NCBI GenBank assembly: GCA_000496215.1
Contig: KI543205.1
Span: forward strand, 1,566-12,594
Source: an uncultured archaeon A07HN63
Lineage (GTDB): Archaea > Halobacteriota > Halobacteria > Halobacteriales > Haloferacaceae
Length of the DNA: 11,029 nucleotides
Reading direction: 5' to 3'
Part shown: positions 1 through 6,712 of the stretch, in pieces
How positions within the stretch are numbered: the stretch's first letter is position 1
How the letters are laid out: every line of letters starts with the position of its first letter
Translations under genes and position numbers: made by a program
The notes under the pieces: generated by a model
What the model was told of the DNA's origin: nothing
The model's input: only the letters and a program-made list of their open reading frames with translations
The model's database searches: none

Positions 1-272
1 TCTGTCGCTGCATCGCTGGATGACTCGGTTGGATCGATGCTGATCGGCTCGCTTTCGGCGGCGGCATCGGTGTCGACAGGCGATTCCTCGCGCGCTACAG
101 CTCCCGACACGTAGCCGACCGTCCCGCCAACGAGGCCGCCGGTGATCGCGCCCGGGAGCCCGCCCCGTTTGAGACCGGTGATCGTCCCGACGGCGCCGCC
201 AGCCAGCGAGAGCGCAACCGGGTTCGGGGAGTCAGCGTCTGTGCCTGCCGCAGTCGTTGTCTCGTCAACCAT
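1..272 (-). CDS. Glycine-zipper-like hypothetical protein (N-terminal part only)
   Basis: The reading frame begins with ATG at 272-270 and stays open to the window edge, giving 90 residues of an incomplete protein. The first 20 or so residues are polar (MVDETTTAAG...). Residues about 20-62 are rich in Gly and Ala with G-G, GxxxG and GGLVGGTVG-type spacing, the pattern of glycine-zipper membrane segments. An acidic Ser/Thr/Glu/Asp-rich stretch follows, as is common in haloarchaeal linkers. I do not recognise a specific family, and the C-terminal portion that might identify it lies outside the window. A TATA-like box 25-30 bases upstream suggests a leaderless transcript and supports this start. 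An overlapping frame at 95-280 is Arg-rich and is a shadow. The gene is divergent from the acetyltransferase gene at 390. Confidence 0.7.
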   Translation of the reverse strand, partial: MVDETTTAAGTDADSPNPVALSLAGGAVGTITGLKRGGLPGAITGGLVGGTVGYVSGAVAREESPVDTDAAAESEPISIDPTESSSDAAT

Positions 273-296
273 ACAGGCATTTGGGTCGCGACGCAG

Positions 297-302
297 ATAT
301 AC
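297..302 (-). promoter_or_regulatory. TATA-like box for the 272 gene
   Basis: On the minus strand the sequence reads GTATAT, 25-30 bases before the ATG at 272. This is the expected distance for a leaderless archaeal transcript. Confidence 0.5.
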
Positions 303-389
303 TAGTGGATTATCCAAGCAAATAAAGCTAATCCAGATGCGCAGGTAGATACCGCACCCGCCACTACCCCATGCTGTGAACGCTGGCTG

Positions 390-959
390 ATGGATCAGTA
401 TCACGTTATCGAGCCCGGAGTGGAGCTGGTCGCCACGGCACAGCAGGCCGTGAACAGCGCGATCAGCACGGCGACCGATCCCACCGCTGTCGTCGACGCC
501 GTCGGCAAGCGGACCGACGACCCGCTGACCGATGGCGGCGTTGGCACCCTGACAGCCGTATTTGCGATCCGGCGGGCCGTCTTCGTCGGCGAGCAGGGTG
601 TCGATCCCGCCCTCGAATGGGACGACGCAGAGACAGCGGCCACACACGTACTCGGCGTTGCTGACGGTCGGGCGGTCGGAACGGCCCGGATTCGGTTCGT
701 CGACGACGACACAGCCAAAGCAGAGCGCCTTGCGGTTCGGCAATCGGATCGTCGTCAGGGGTACGGTCGTCGCCTGATGGACGCAGTCGAAGCGTATGCG
801 ACTCATAGCGGGGCCACTCGTTGCAAGTTACATGCACAGCGTCGCGTTGAACAGTTCTATCGGTCGATCGGCTACCGGACCGTCGGCGACGAGTTCGAGG
901 AGGCTGGGATTCCGCATATCGCCATGGTGACCGACTTGCCGACCACCCAGCGCGAGTAG
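390..959 (+). CDS. GNAT family N-acetyltransferase
   Basis: This 189-residue protein is a GNAT-fold acyltransferase, predicted to move an acetyl group from acetyl-CoA to an unknown amine substrate in the cytoplasm. The family segment AIRRAVFVGEQGV lies at about 59-71. The acetyl-CoA pyrophosphate-binding motif A is seen as RRQGYGRRL at 121-129, preceded by the beta-strand AERLAVRQ. The C-terminal part contains EQFYRSIGYRTVGDEFEEAGIPH, split here as EQFYRSIGY (154-162) and EEAGIPHIAM, typical of the ElaA-like/YjcF-like branch. About 40 residues precede the usual N-terminus of the family, so the true start could be a later GTG (420 or 450), but 390 is the only in-frame ATG upstream of the domain. 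It is convergent with the Fe-S scaffold gene; the 53 bases between the two stop codons hold no clear terminator. Confidence 0.85.
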   Translation: MDQYHVIEPGVELVATAQQAVNSAISTATDPTAVVDAVGKRTDDPLTDGGVGTLTAVFAIRRAVFVGEQGVDPALEWDDAETAATHVLGVADGRAVGTARIRFVDDDTAKAERLAVRQSDRRQGYGRRLMDAVEAYATHSGATRCKLHAQRRVEQFYRSIGYRTVGDEFEEAGIPHIAMVTDLPTTQRE

Positions 960-1012
960 CGACAACCGGATGCGACGAGGCCGTCCCCGCTGGCACCTCT
1001 TATTGACACCTA

Positions 1013-1426
1013 TCACCCGGAGGAACTGGAGGTGTGCTCTTCGAGCGCTTGCCGAAACGCCGTGAGGATCAGTTCCGCACAGTGGAGCCGTGATGGGGTC
1101 AGGTCCATCCCGACGCGCTCCTCGATGTAGTCAGCGTCCCACTCGGTGATCTCCGAAACGGAGGCACCGATCATCTCCTCGGATAACAACGAGGCACCAG
1201 CCTGCGATAGCGTACATCCTTCACCGGTGAATCCGACGGTTTCGACCGTGGTCTCATCGTCGCTGAGGGTTGCCTGAAGCCTGACTCGGTCGCCATCGGG
1301 ATGAGTCGGACCGACACACTGTGGATTCGTCATCTCCGCCTCGATATCAGGCGACTGAAGCTCGCCATGATTCCGGGGGTTCCGCGAGTGATCGCCGAGC
1401 AGCTCCTGAACGAACTTTTTGTCCAT
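1013..1426 (-). CDS. IscU/SufU-like iron-sulfur cluster scaffold protein
   Basis: From ATG at 1426 the protein has 137 residues, the usual size of U-type scaffolds, on which [2Fe-2S] or [4Fe-4S] clusters are built before transfer to target proteins. The N-terminal signature HSRNPRNHGEL is at 13-23. Three candidate cluster ligands are present: Cys37 (NPQC), Cys71 (GEGCTLSQAGASLLSE) and Cys116 (RLHCAEL). His115 precedes the last Cys, as in IscU. The Asp that normally follows the first Cys closely (CGD) is displaced: the sequence runs CVGPTHPDGD, putting Asp46 nine residues after Cys37. An in-frame ATG at 1480 would add 18 residues, and the open frame reaches 1756, but family alignment and a T-rich box at 1448-1455 favour 1426. 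It lies just downstream of the zinc-ribbon gene on the same strand. Confidence 0.85.
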   Translation of the reverse strand: MDKKFVQELLGDHSRNPRNHGELQSPDIEAEMTNPQCVGPTHPDGDRVRLQATLSDDETTVETVGFTGEGCTLSQAGASLLSEEMIGASVSEITEWDADYIEERVGMDLTPSRLHCAELILTAFRQALEEHTSSSSG

Positions 1427-1447
1427 GTTGACCGGAGGCGTTACACA

Positions 1448-1455
1448 ATCAAAAA
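1448..1455 (-). promoter_or_regulatory. Possible internal promoter box for the Fe-S scaffold gene
   Basis: The minus strand reads TTTTTGAT, 22-29 bases before the ATG at 1426. It could give a leaderless transcript of the scaffold gene separate from the zinc-ribbon gene. Weak on its own. Confidence 0.3.
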
Positions 1456-1487
1456 CGACCGGGGCTGATTGTGGCTCCATTTCAACG

Positions 1488-1637
1488 TCAAGATCGAGTG
1501 AAATACGCCATCGCCTGTCGCTCCGATTCGATCGTCTCGAACTGCCCGCTCTCACAGACAGCACACGTCGGGGGCTGCTCGATATCCGCATAGACCCTCT
1601 CGCAGCCGGTACACGAGAAGAATTGTAATCGGAGCAT
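1488..1637 (-). CDS. Small zinc-ribbon protein (49 aa, two CxxC motifs)
   Basis: The frame from ATG at 1637 encodes 49 residues with CTGC at 9-12 and CAVC at 25-28, a compact pair of CxxC knuckles expected to bind one zinc ion. The N-terminus MLRLQFFSC and the segment QPPTCAVCESGQFE resemble the many short haloarchaeal zinc-finger proteins, some of which regulate adhesion or swarming, though no specific partner can be inferred. The frame is open further upstream to 1826, but that extension runs through the divergent SDR promoter and looks non-coding. A GTTATT box lies 24-29 bases before the start. The stop is 61 bases before the scaffold start at 1426, or 7 bases before the alternative ATG at 1480, so the two genes may be co-transcribed. 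Confidence 0.75.
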   Translation of the reverse strand: MLRLQFFSCTGCERVYADIEQPPTCAVCESGQFETIESERQAMAYFTRS

Positions 1638-1660
1638 ACCAACATTAGAGGCGGCGAGGG

Positions 1661-1666
1661 AATAAC
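1661..1666 (-). promoter_or_regulatory. TATA-like box for the zinc-ribbon gene
   Basis: GTTATT on the minus strand, 24-29 bases before the ATG at 1637, in the intergenic region shared with the divergent SDR gene. Confidence 0.4.
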
Positions 1667-1754
1667 GACAGTGGTCAGCCGGATCGATAGACCGAATATA
1701 GGATTGCCACTGTCCAGCCCGGAGTGTTTTGAGCGCAGATGTCCAAGAGAGCCC

Positions 1755-2473
1755 ATGGCTCAGACAGCCGTGATCGCCGGTGTCGGTCCCGGGTTGGGGA
1801 ATCGATAGCACGGACGTTTGCAACACATGGCTGTAATGTCGCCCTCTTCGCCCGGAGTGGAGACTACATCGAGGACCTCGCCGAGAATCTCCCAGATCCC
1901 GGTGATGGACTGGCCGTCCCGACTGATCTGCGTGATGTTGCGGCCATCGAGTCCGGCTTCGAGACCGTCAGAGACGCCTACGGCGGCGTGGATATCCTCG
2001 TCAACCACGCCAGCGCAGCCGCGTGGAAGGGGCTCACCGATATCTCGCTGGAGGAGTTCGAACGCGCGTGGGAGGTCAATGGGCGTGGCGCGTTCGTTTG
2101 TTCGCGCGAGGCCGTCGACGATATGCGTACAACCGGCGGTGGAACGATCATCTTCACTGGTGCCACGTCGGCCGTCCGGAGTCTCGGCGGGACCATCGGC
2201 TTCACCGCCGCGAAGTTCGCCGCCCGCGGGATGGCGATGGATATCGCCCAGGAGTTTGGCCCCGACGGCATCCACGTCGCCCACGTCGTCCTCGACGGAC
2301 AGATCGACACGCCTGATCGACGAGCCCGCAACGAGGACCGCGACGACGAGACACTGCTGGATCCAGACGCAATCGCCGATACGTACTGGCATCTCGTCGA
2401 ACAGGACGACCGCAGCACACAGCCCTTCGAGGTGCAGATCACGAACGGCCCGCAGAATACCGAGTTCATGTGA
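1755..2473 (+). CDS. SDR-family protein with Phe at the catalytic Tyr position; frameshifted after residue 15
   Basis: This is a short-chain dehydrogenase/reductase with a Rossmann fold for NAD(P). The true N-terminus reads MAQTAVIAGVGPGLG from ATG 1755, but that frame stops at 1806-1808. The rest (ESIARTFATHGCNVALF...) continues in another frame from 1799, so one base is missing around 1797-1799, in a run of four G. With one G added the protein is about 239 residues, normal for the family. The frame with ATG at 1739 is open but gives a nonsense Arg-rich start that lacks the glycine motif. In repaired numbering, NHAS is at 84-87 and the active-site segment is FTAAK at 150-154: Lys154 is kept while Tyr is replaced by Phe150. 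This and the incomplete glycine motif GVGPGLG match the classical-like subgroup catalogued in CDD, as I recall, as SDR_c10. Its substrate is unknown. Confidence 0.8.
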
Positions 2474-2747
2474 TCAGGTCAGCAGCGAAATTCGGTCGGC
2501 CACGAGCACCGCCTCAACCGTGGCCCCAGTGTCTTGCCCGTGTTAAGGCCGCTATTACAAAATCTAGACGACGAGTGTCGGCCCCACTCGCAAGCGGAAC
2601 GCCTGAATTGCACGATCAGCGTCGAACGGAGAGGGTGTTTATGTATTTGATATTATATTTATTTTTCATGGATAGTGACCGCGCAAAACAAACAAGTATA
2701 TAGAATACAAACATGATAATAATATACGGGGTATCACACAGTAGAAT
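2474..2747 (+). other. Intergenic region between SDR and cheF, A/T-rich in its second half
   Basis: The first half (to about 2630) has ordinary base composition and no convincing gene. It holds a short hairpin, CGAGTG at 2572-2577 pairing with CACTCG at 2585-2590. From about 2637 to 2747 the sequence becomes strongly A/T-rich (for example TTGATATTATATTTATTTTTC near 2645-2665), in sharp contrast to the flanking genes. This part may combine a U-rich terminator for the upstream gene with the promoter region of cheF. Confidence 0.5.
2718..2727 (+). promoter_or_regulatory. TATA-like box for cheF
   Basis: AATAATATAC ends 21 bases before the ATG at 2748, with its core about 24-30 bases upstream. 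This fits a leaderless transcript and supports the chosen start. Confidence 0.5.
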
Positions 2748-3637
2748 ATGGGCGTCACAAAGGACGACTCCGGGCTCTCGACAAGCTGGCAGACGCGGTT
2801 TTACACCAACGCGATATCGATGTCCGAGGTGCGAAAAGGTATCTGTGAGATCGATGATGAGGTGATCTCACTCCGGGCTGGCAGTCAGTCACAGACAGTC
2901 GAATTCGATGCAATCAACGATATCACCGTTGGATCACCCCCCGAGAAGCTCGCCGGGGAGTTCGACGATGCATTCGGCATCAAGTTCACGTCCGGCGGGG
3001 AGTCACGCATCTGCTTCCTCGACCACGATGCCGACCGCGCGGAGATATTTGAGTATCACATCTTCGAGGAAATAATCAATGGAGCCAGAGGGGTCGTCGA
3101 ATACGGGGCGGTGAGAGGTGGCCAGCAGACAGACTCCACATCCAGTCAGATGAAGATAGCGATCGAACCGGAGCGTGTCGGCTTCAGGTTGAAAACTGGG
3201 GGCGAAAAGGAGATTGCGCTTGGCGATATCGTCGACATGCAGGCGGGGAAACGAACGGTCGGTGACGCCAAACGGGATGTGATCAAGGTGGATCATATGG
3301 AGGAGCAGACGATCATCACCACGTATCTGAGCCTCGTCGAGACACGAATCCAGCATCTGCTGAACCGGTATATGGGCCGAGAGTTCAACAAACTGCAATC
3401 GGAGATCGCCGACACCGAGATCAGCGAAACCGAGACCGAACTCGTCATCGGCTACTACACGACGCGGGATATCGAACAGACGATGCAGACGCTCACCGGC
3501 GGCGACAAGTACGAGTTCGAGTCGATTTACGAAGAGGCGCTAGATCACGGACTGGTCACTCACCCCGACGATGGGTGGGACTCACGCAAAAAGGACGAAT
3601 GCTGGCAAACACCGAGATCGAGGTTGTCAATACCTGA
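2748..3637 (+). CDS. cheF: CheF-type archaeal chemotaxis adaptor, frameshifted near the C-terminus
   Basis: CheF (Pfam CheF-arch, formerly DUF439) connects the bacterial-type Che system (CheY, CheC, CheD) to the archaellum motor in haloarchaea. Family features visible are FDAINDITVGSPPEKLAGEF at about 53-72, the paired repeat-like halves (IEPERVGFRLKTGGEKEIAL, about 140-160), the segment TIITTYLSLVETRIQHLLNR, and a C-terminal winged-helix-like region beginning ELVIGYYTTRD. The literal frame runs on to 3674 with an atypical tail (WDSRKKDECWQTPRSR...). Shifting frame at 3573-3575, where one G appears to be missing, gives VGLTQKGRMLANTEIEVVNT and a stop at 3635-3637. This matches the usual family ending LTxxGR...VN. 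The repaired length is 296 residues, close to known CheF proteins. It lies 141 bases upstream of cetZ on the same strand and away from any visible che operon. Confidence 0.82.
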
Positions 3638-3681
3638 TCGACGGAATTTGTATGATCGCGACTGGGTAGATTGATTGGAAA

Positions 3682-3716
3682 TTTCATATTTTCTTGCGCG
3701 TTCTTTTGCAGTTTAT
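3682..3716 (+). terminator. T-rich tract downstream of cheF
   Basis: Several T runs (TTTC, ATTTTC, TTCTTTTG, GTTTATT) lie within 35 bases after the cheF stop and before cetZ. This is the kind of U-rich signal used for archaeal termination, so cheF and cetZ may be separate transcripts. Confidence 0.4.
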
Positions 3717-3778
3717 TCGGCATAAAATGGATTTAAGCTAACCCCAGATTGAAACATCTCTGAGAAGTAATTTGTCAC

Positions 3779-4855
3779 ATGAAGACAGTCCTCGTTGGTG
3801 TGGGGCAAGCCGGCGGGAAACTGGCTGATCGGCTCGTCACATTCGACCGGCAAAGAGGGTACGGATCGGTGCAACATGCCCTTGCGATCAACAGTGCCAA
3901 ACCTGATCTCACGTCGCTCGCTATTGATACGGCTCTCATCGGGCAAGCTCGGGTCAAGGGACACGGTGTCGGCGGGGATAACGAACTCGGTGCCGAAATC
4001 ATGGAGGCAGCGCTCCCTGAGGTGCAACAAAAAATCGGCAACAGAATCACAACACAGGCTGAGTCGATCATCCTGTCGACAGGACTCGGCGGCGGTACCG
4101 GCTCGGGTGGAACACCGGTGCTGGCCCGACGGTTGAAAGAAATCTACGATATTCCCGTCTACGTGCTTGGGATTCTGCCAAGTACCGAGGAATCAAATCT
4201 TGCGCAGGTCAACGCTGGTCGGTCACTCAAAACTATCACCGATATCGCTGATGCCACGCTGGTCATCGATAACGATGCGTGGAAATCAACCGGTGAGAGT
4301 CTGACCGAGGGGTACGAGCAGATCAATCGAGAGATCGCCAAGCGGATCGGCCTTCTGTTAGCCGCCGGTGAGGGGACAGATGGTGTCGCCGAGAGCGTTG
4401 TTGATTCCAGCGAAGTGATCAACACACTGCGGACCGGGGGAATCGCGGCTATCGGTTACAACCAGGTCCCAGCGGCTGACTCGACCGAAGAGAATATCAA
4501 CACTGTCATGACTGCGACGCGGAGTGCGTTACTGTCGGGATTGAGTCTCACCGGTGAGACAACAGCGGAGTCTGCCCTGCTCGTGATCACCGGCAAACCG
4601 GATCGCATCTCGCGCAAGGGTGTCGAAAAGTCTCGCCGGTGGCTCGAAGACGAAACCGGGAGTATGCAGGTCCGGGGCGGCGATTTCCCGACCGAGAACG
4701 ACCATATTGGGGCGCTCGTGGTTGTGGGTGGGGTCCAGTCCTCCGATCGGATTGAAGCCTTCTTTGAGCGAGCAAACGAGGCCGCAGCGGCACCAACCGA
4801 AACAGAATCTGATTCGGAAAAGATGTTCCAGAACGACCAGCTAGAAGGAATATAG
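3779..4855 (+). CDS. cetZ: CetZ, archaeal tubulin/FtsZ-superfamily cytoskeletal GTPase
   Basis: The 358-residue protein belongs to the CetZ family, GTP-dependent filament-forming proteins that control cell shape in haloarchaea; CetZ1 of Haloferax volcanii is needed for rod formation and normal swimming. The N-terminal nucleotide-binding strand and loop read VLVGVGQAGGK (4-14), followed by AINSAKPDL (36-44) and GQARVKGHGVGGDNELGAEI (55-74), a CetZ hallmark. The tubulin/FtsZ signature GGGTGSGG is at 104-111. LVIDNDAWKSTGES and ESVVDSSEVINTLRTGG complete the GTP-binding half. The C-terminal domain (about 220-330) is followed by an acidic Glu/Ser tail and a short end, FQNDQLEGI. Length is typical and no lesion is visible. 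Six paralogues exist in some species, and I cannot assign which one this is. The start fits the family N-terminus, and a possible promoter box TTTAAG lies near 3732. Confidence 0.93.
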   Translation: MKTVLVGVGQAGGKLADRLVTFDRQRGYGSVQHALAINSAKPDLTSLAIDTALIGQARVKGHGVGGDNELGAEIMEAALPEVQQKIGNRITTQAESIILSTGLGGGTGSGGTPVLARRLKEIYDIPVYVLGILPSTEESNLAQVNAGRSLKTITDIADATLVIDNDAWKSTGESLTEGYEQINREIAKRIGLLLAAGEGTDGVAESVVDSSEVINTLRTGGIAAIGYNQVPAADSTEENINTVMTATRSALLSGLSLTGETTAESALLVITGKPDRISRKGVEKSRRWLEDETGSMQVRGGDFPTENDHIGALVVVGGVQSSDRIEAFFERANEAAAAPTETESDSEKMFQNDQLEGI

Positions 4856-4912
4856 GCCCTCCCAGGGGTTGACCGGTTCTCACATACACAGAGTCTAAAC
4901 TCGGAGCACCGG

Positions 4913-4992
4913 TTTTAATACGTGAAATATCGATCAAAACAGGACGTATTTAACGTGTTACTCTGCCGAATACCGATTTCAAAACGTGTAAT
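4913..4992 (+). promoter_or_regulatory. Three evenly spaced ACGTG boxes upstream of the 5037 gene
   Basis: ACGTG occurs at 4920-4924, 4953-4957 and 4984-4988, each preceded by an A/T-rich stretch (TTTTAAT, GTATTTA, TTTCAAA) and followed by A/T-rich bases. The spacings are 33 and 31 bases, about three helical turns, so all would face roughly the same side of the DNA. They end about 18 bases before a TATA-like box, a position suited to an upstream activator or repressor. This is inferred from pattern only. Confidence 0.3.
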
Positions 4993-5005
4993 CCAAACAG
5001 AAGCC

Positions 5006-5013
5006 TTGATATG
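5006..5013 (+). promoter_or_regulatory. TATA-like box for the 5037 gene
   Basis: TTGATATG lies 24-31 bases before the ATG at 5037, as expected for a leaderless transcript. Confidence 0.4.
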
Positions 5014-5036
5014 TCGGGGGCCACCGGGTAGATGCA

Positions 5037-5297
5037 ATGACCAATTCTGCTGGGCGAGATCTGGCCACGATTGCTGCCGACGATCCAGAGGCGATCATCG
5101 GCTACCTCGCCACGCTGAGCGACGATGACAGACTGAGTCCCGACGACTTCTTGCGGGTCGCCCGTCTCTTTGCGGCCGACGGTGTGAACATCATTCGGCT
5201 ACTGATGGCGCATCCGGAACCAACCCGACGCCGTCTCGGCATCGATCCCAACGACCTGGGGCCGCACCTCGACGCGTTCGAGCCCGGCACAATCTGA
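5037..5297 (+). CDS. Small acidic hypothetical protein (86 aa)
   Basis: An 86-residue acidic protein that I do not recognise. It begins MTNSAGRDLATIAADDPEAI and continues with helix-forming segments: DDDRLSPDDFLRVARLFAADG at about 27-47, split by a short turn from VNIIRLLMAHPE (50-61), then RRRLGIDPNDLGPHLDAF (65-82). It has no Cys, signal peptide or membrane segment, so it is probably a small soluble helical protein. The amino acid bias (Asp-rich, few Lys) and a TATA-like box at the right distance support it as a real gene. An ATG five bases upstream (5032) runs into a stop at once, which fixes the start at 5037. It follows cetZ on the same strand after 181 bases that hold three spaced ACGTG boxes. 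The 179 bases after it, up to the convergent permease gene, contain nothing I can support. Confidence 0.7.
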   Translation: MTNSAGRDLATIAADDPEAIIGYLATLSDDDRLSPDDFLRVARLFAADGVNIIRLLMAHPEPTRRRLGIDPNDLGPHLDAFEPGTI

Positions 5298-5476
5298 GTG
5301 CCGGGGAGCGAAACCCTGAGCAGTTGTGCCGTCGGCACCGCTGGATAGCCACGAAATGTGTGTCCTGTGGAAATATCGGTGGATACTGCGGGTGAGTCAC
5401 ACAGATCGACAGCTCATCAGCAGTTCCACTGGCCGAGAGTCAGCCGGCGGCTCTGCGGGCAGCCGGGCGAATACAG

Positions 5477-6712
5477 TCACTCGTGTCGCAGGGCATCGAT
5501 CGGATCAACCCGGGCGGCGCGCCACGCTGGATAGAGCCCCGCGAGGACGCCGACGAGTAGGCCAACCACGACGGCAAGGACGATCCATTCGGGAGCCAGT
5601 GCGAACGTCACATCTGCGTAGCCGGCCGCCCCGTAGCCAACGAGTATGCCAAGCGGGACGCCGAGGATCGATCCCAGTGTCCCCAGCAACGCTGCCTCGA
5701 TCACGAACACCCCCATCACGTCGCGGTTGCGAGCACCGACAGCTTTCATAATGCCAATTTCGCGGGTGCGCTCGGTGACGCTGACGAGCATCACATTGGC
5801 GATGCCGATCGCCCCGACCACCAGCGAGATAACGCCGATTCCGGTCACAAACCGGGTGATCTGATCGATCACGTCGCTGATCTCCTCGACGAAGTCGCTA
5901 CCAGATCGGGCGACCAGTTCAGTGTCTACACCGGAAAGCTCTCTGGCGTCAGACTCCGTCGTGAGATACGTCTCGATCGCCGTCTTCGTCTCGGCAATCC
6001 GCCGCGGCTCTGCGATCACTGTTACCTGCGGGTATGCACGCTGTCGCACACCGGCCGATGGGCTCTCGACAACCGATTCGTGGAATGGATCGATCGGACC
6101 GTAGATGCGTGGCTGGCGGGCAAAGTTGCTTATCGGCAGTGCGCCGCGCGTGCCGTTGATGATCCCCGTTACTGTAACCGGTCTTTCCGAGCCATCGGCG
6201 GAAACGAGTGTGAGCGTCGAGCCAGCAGTTAGATTCTCGCGGAACGCTCTCGCCATCCGTTCGTTGACGACGACCTCCTGTTCCCCGCTGGTGAACGCGG
6301 TTCCGGAGACAACCGAGTCGGGGGTGATGCTGGACGGGGTCGCCGCCGTCATCTGCTGTCTGGCCAGCGTCTGATTCCCTGCGCGGATCGACGAAACCTG
6401 AACGACGCCGCGGGGGATGACGTTACTCACACCGTCGATCCCGGTGAGATTCTCGATATCGCCGGCGGTGAACACCGGCTGGATCACCCGATCGAAGCCC
6501 TCGTCGTCGGCCGGCGTCCCGAACACATAGATGTTTCCGGCACTGCTATCGCCGATATCACCGACAATCTCGGCCTGCACGCTTGCTCCGAACGTGGCAA
6601 ACGTCACCACCGAGGCGATGCCGATAACGATCCCGACGACGGTCAGCGTCGACCGAAGTTTGTGCCCCCGGACGGATCTGATCGCGATCCGGAGCGCCTC
6701 TCGACCGTCCAT
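5477..6712 (-). CDS. ABC transporter permease, MacB/LolC/FtsX type
   Basis: The 411-residue protein is the membrane subunit of a type VII (mechanotransmission) ABC transporter. A first transmembrane helix near residues 18-45 follows the family start ALRIAIRSVRGHKLRSTLTV. A large extracytoplasmic domain spans about 45-270, with NVIPRGVVQV and PVTVTGIINGTRG typical of the MacB core domain. Three further helices come at the C-terminus (about 290-315, 335-360 and 375-400). The coupling segment reads SVTERTREIGIMKAVGARNRD, shortened here to TEREIGIMKAVGA-like spacing: ERTREIGIMKAVGARNRDV. The last residues, GLYPAWRAARVDPIDALRHE, are the usual end of the family. Its ATG overlaps the stop of the ATPase gene by one base (TAATG), implying translational coupling. 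The substrate is unknown, and no MacA-like partner is present. Confidence 0.92.
   Translation of the reverse strand: MDGREALRIAIRSVRGHKLRSTLTVVGIVIGIASVVTFATFGASVQAEIVGDIGDSSAGNIYVFGTPADDEGFDRVIQPVFTAGDIENLTGIDGVSNVIPRGVVQVSSIRAGNQTLARQQMTAATPSSITPDSVVSGTAFTSGEQEVVVNERMARAFRENLTAGSTLTLVSADGSERPVTVTGIINGTRGALPISNFARQPRIYGPIDPFHESVVESPSAGVRQRAYPQVTVIAEPRRIAETKTAIETYLTTESDARELSGVDTELVARSGSDFVEEISDVIDQITRFVTGIGVISLVVGAIGIANVMLVSVTERTREIGIMKAVGARNRDVMGVFVIEAALLGTLGSILGVPLGILVGYGAAGYADVTFALAPEWIVLAVVVGLLVGVLAGLYPAWRAARVDPIDALRHE

Noticed and set aside
1013..1756. A 247-residue protein from the long frame containing the Fe-S scaffold
   Set aside because: The extra 110 residues are unrelated to the family, overlap the zinc-ribbon gene in another frame, and reach into the divergent SDR gene.
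1739..1800. ATG at 1739 as the SDR start
   Set aside because: The first 20 codons encode an Arg/Ser-rich sequence unlike any SDR and skip the cofactor motif that is plainly encoded in the overlapping frame from 1755.
1797..1801. Programmed -1 frameshifting in the SDR gene
   Set aside because: There is no classical slippery heptamer or evident downstream structure, and similar lesions in two other genes make a sequencing or assembly deletion simpler.
2474..2542. Short minus-strand open frame (22 codons) ending GATVEAVLVADRISLLT
   Set aside because: It has a haloarchaeal-like composition but no upstream coding continuation; a stop lies at 2543-2545 and the only start codons leave about 11 residues. 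It could be a gene remnant, but nothing supports it further.
2572..2590. Hairpin CGAGTG/CACTCG as a terminator of the SDR gene
   Set aside because: The stem is only six pairs, lies 100 bases past the stop and has no T run after it.
2470..2703. 77-residue plus-strand frame in the A/T-rich gap
   Set aside because: It is basic and Arg/Pro-rich, unlike the acidic proteins around it, and crosses the change from G/C-rich to A/T-rich sequence; it looks like chance.
4857..4875. CCCT/AGGG hairpin after cetZ as a terminator
   Set aside because: Only four base pairs and no T run.
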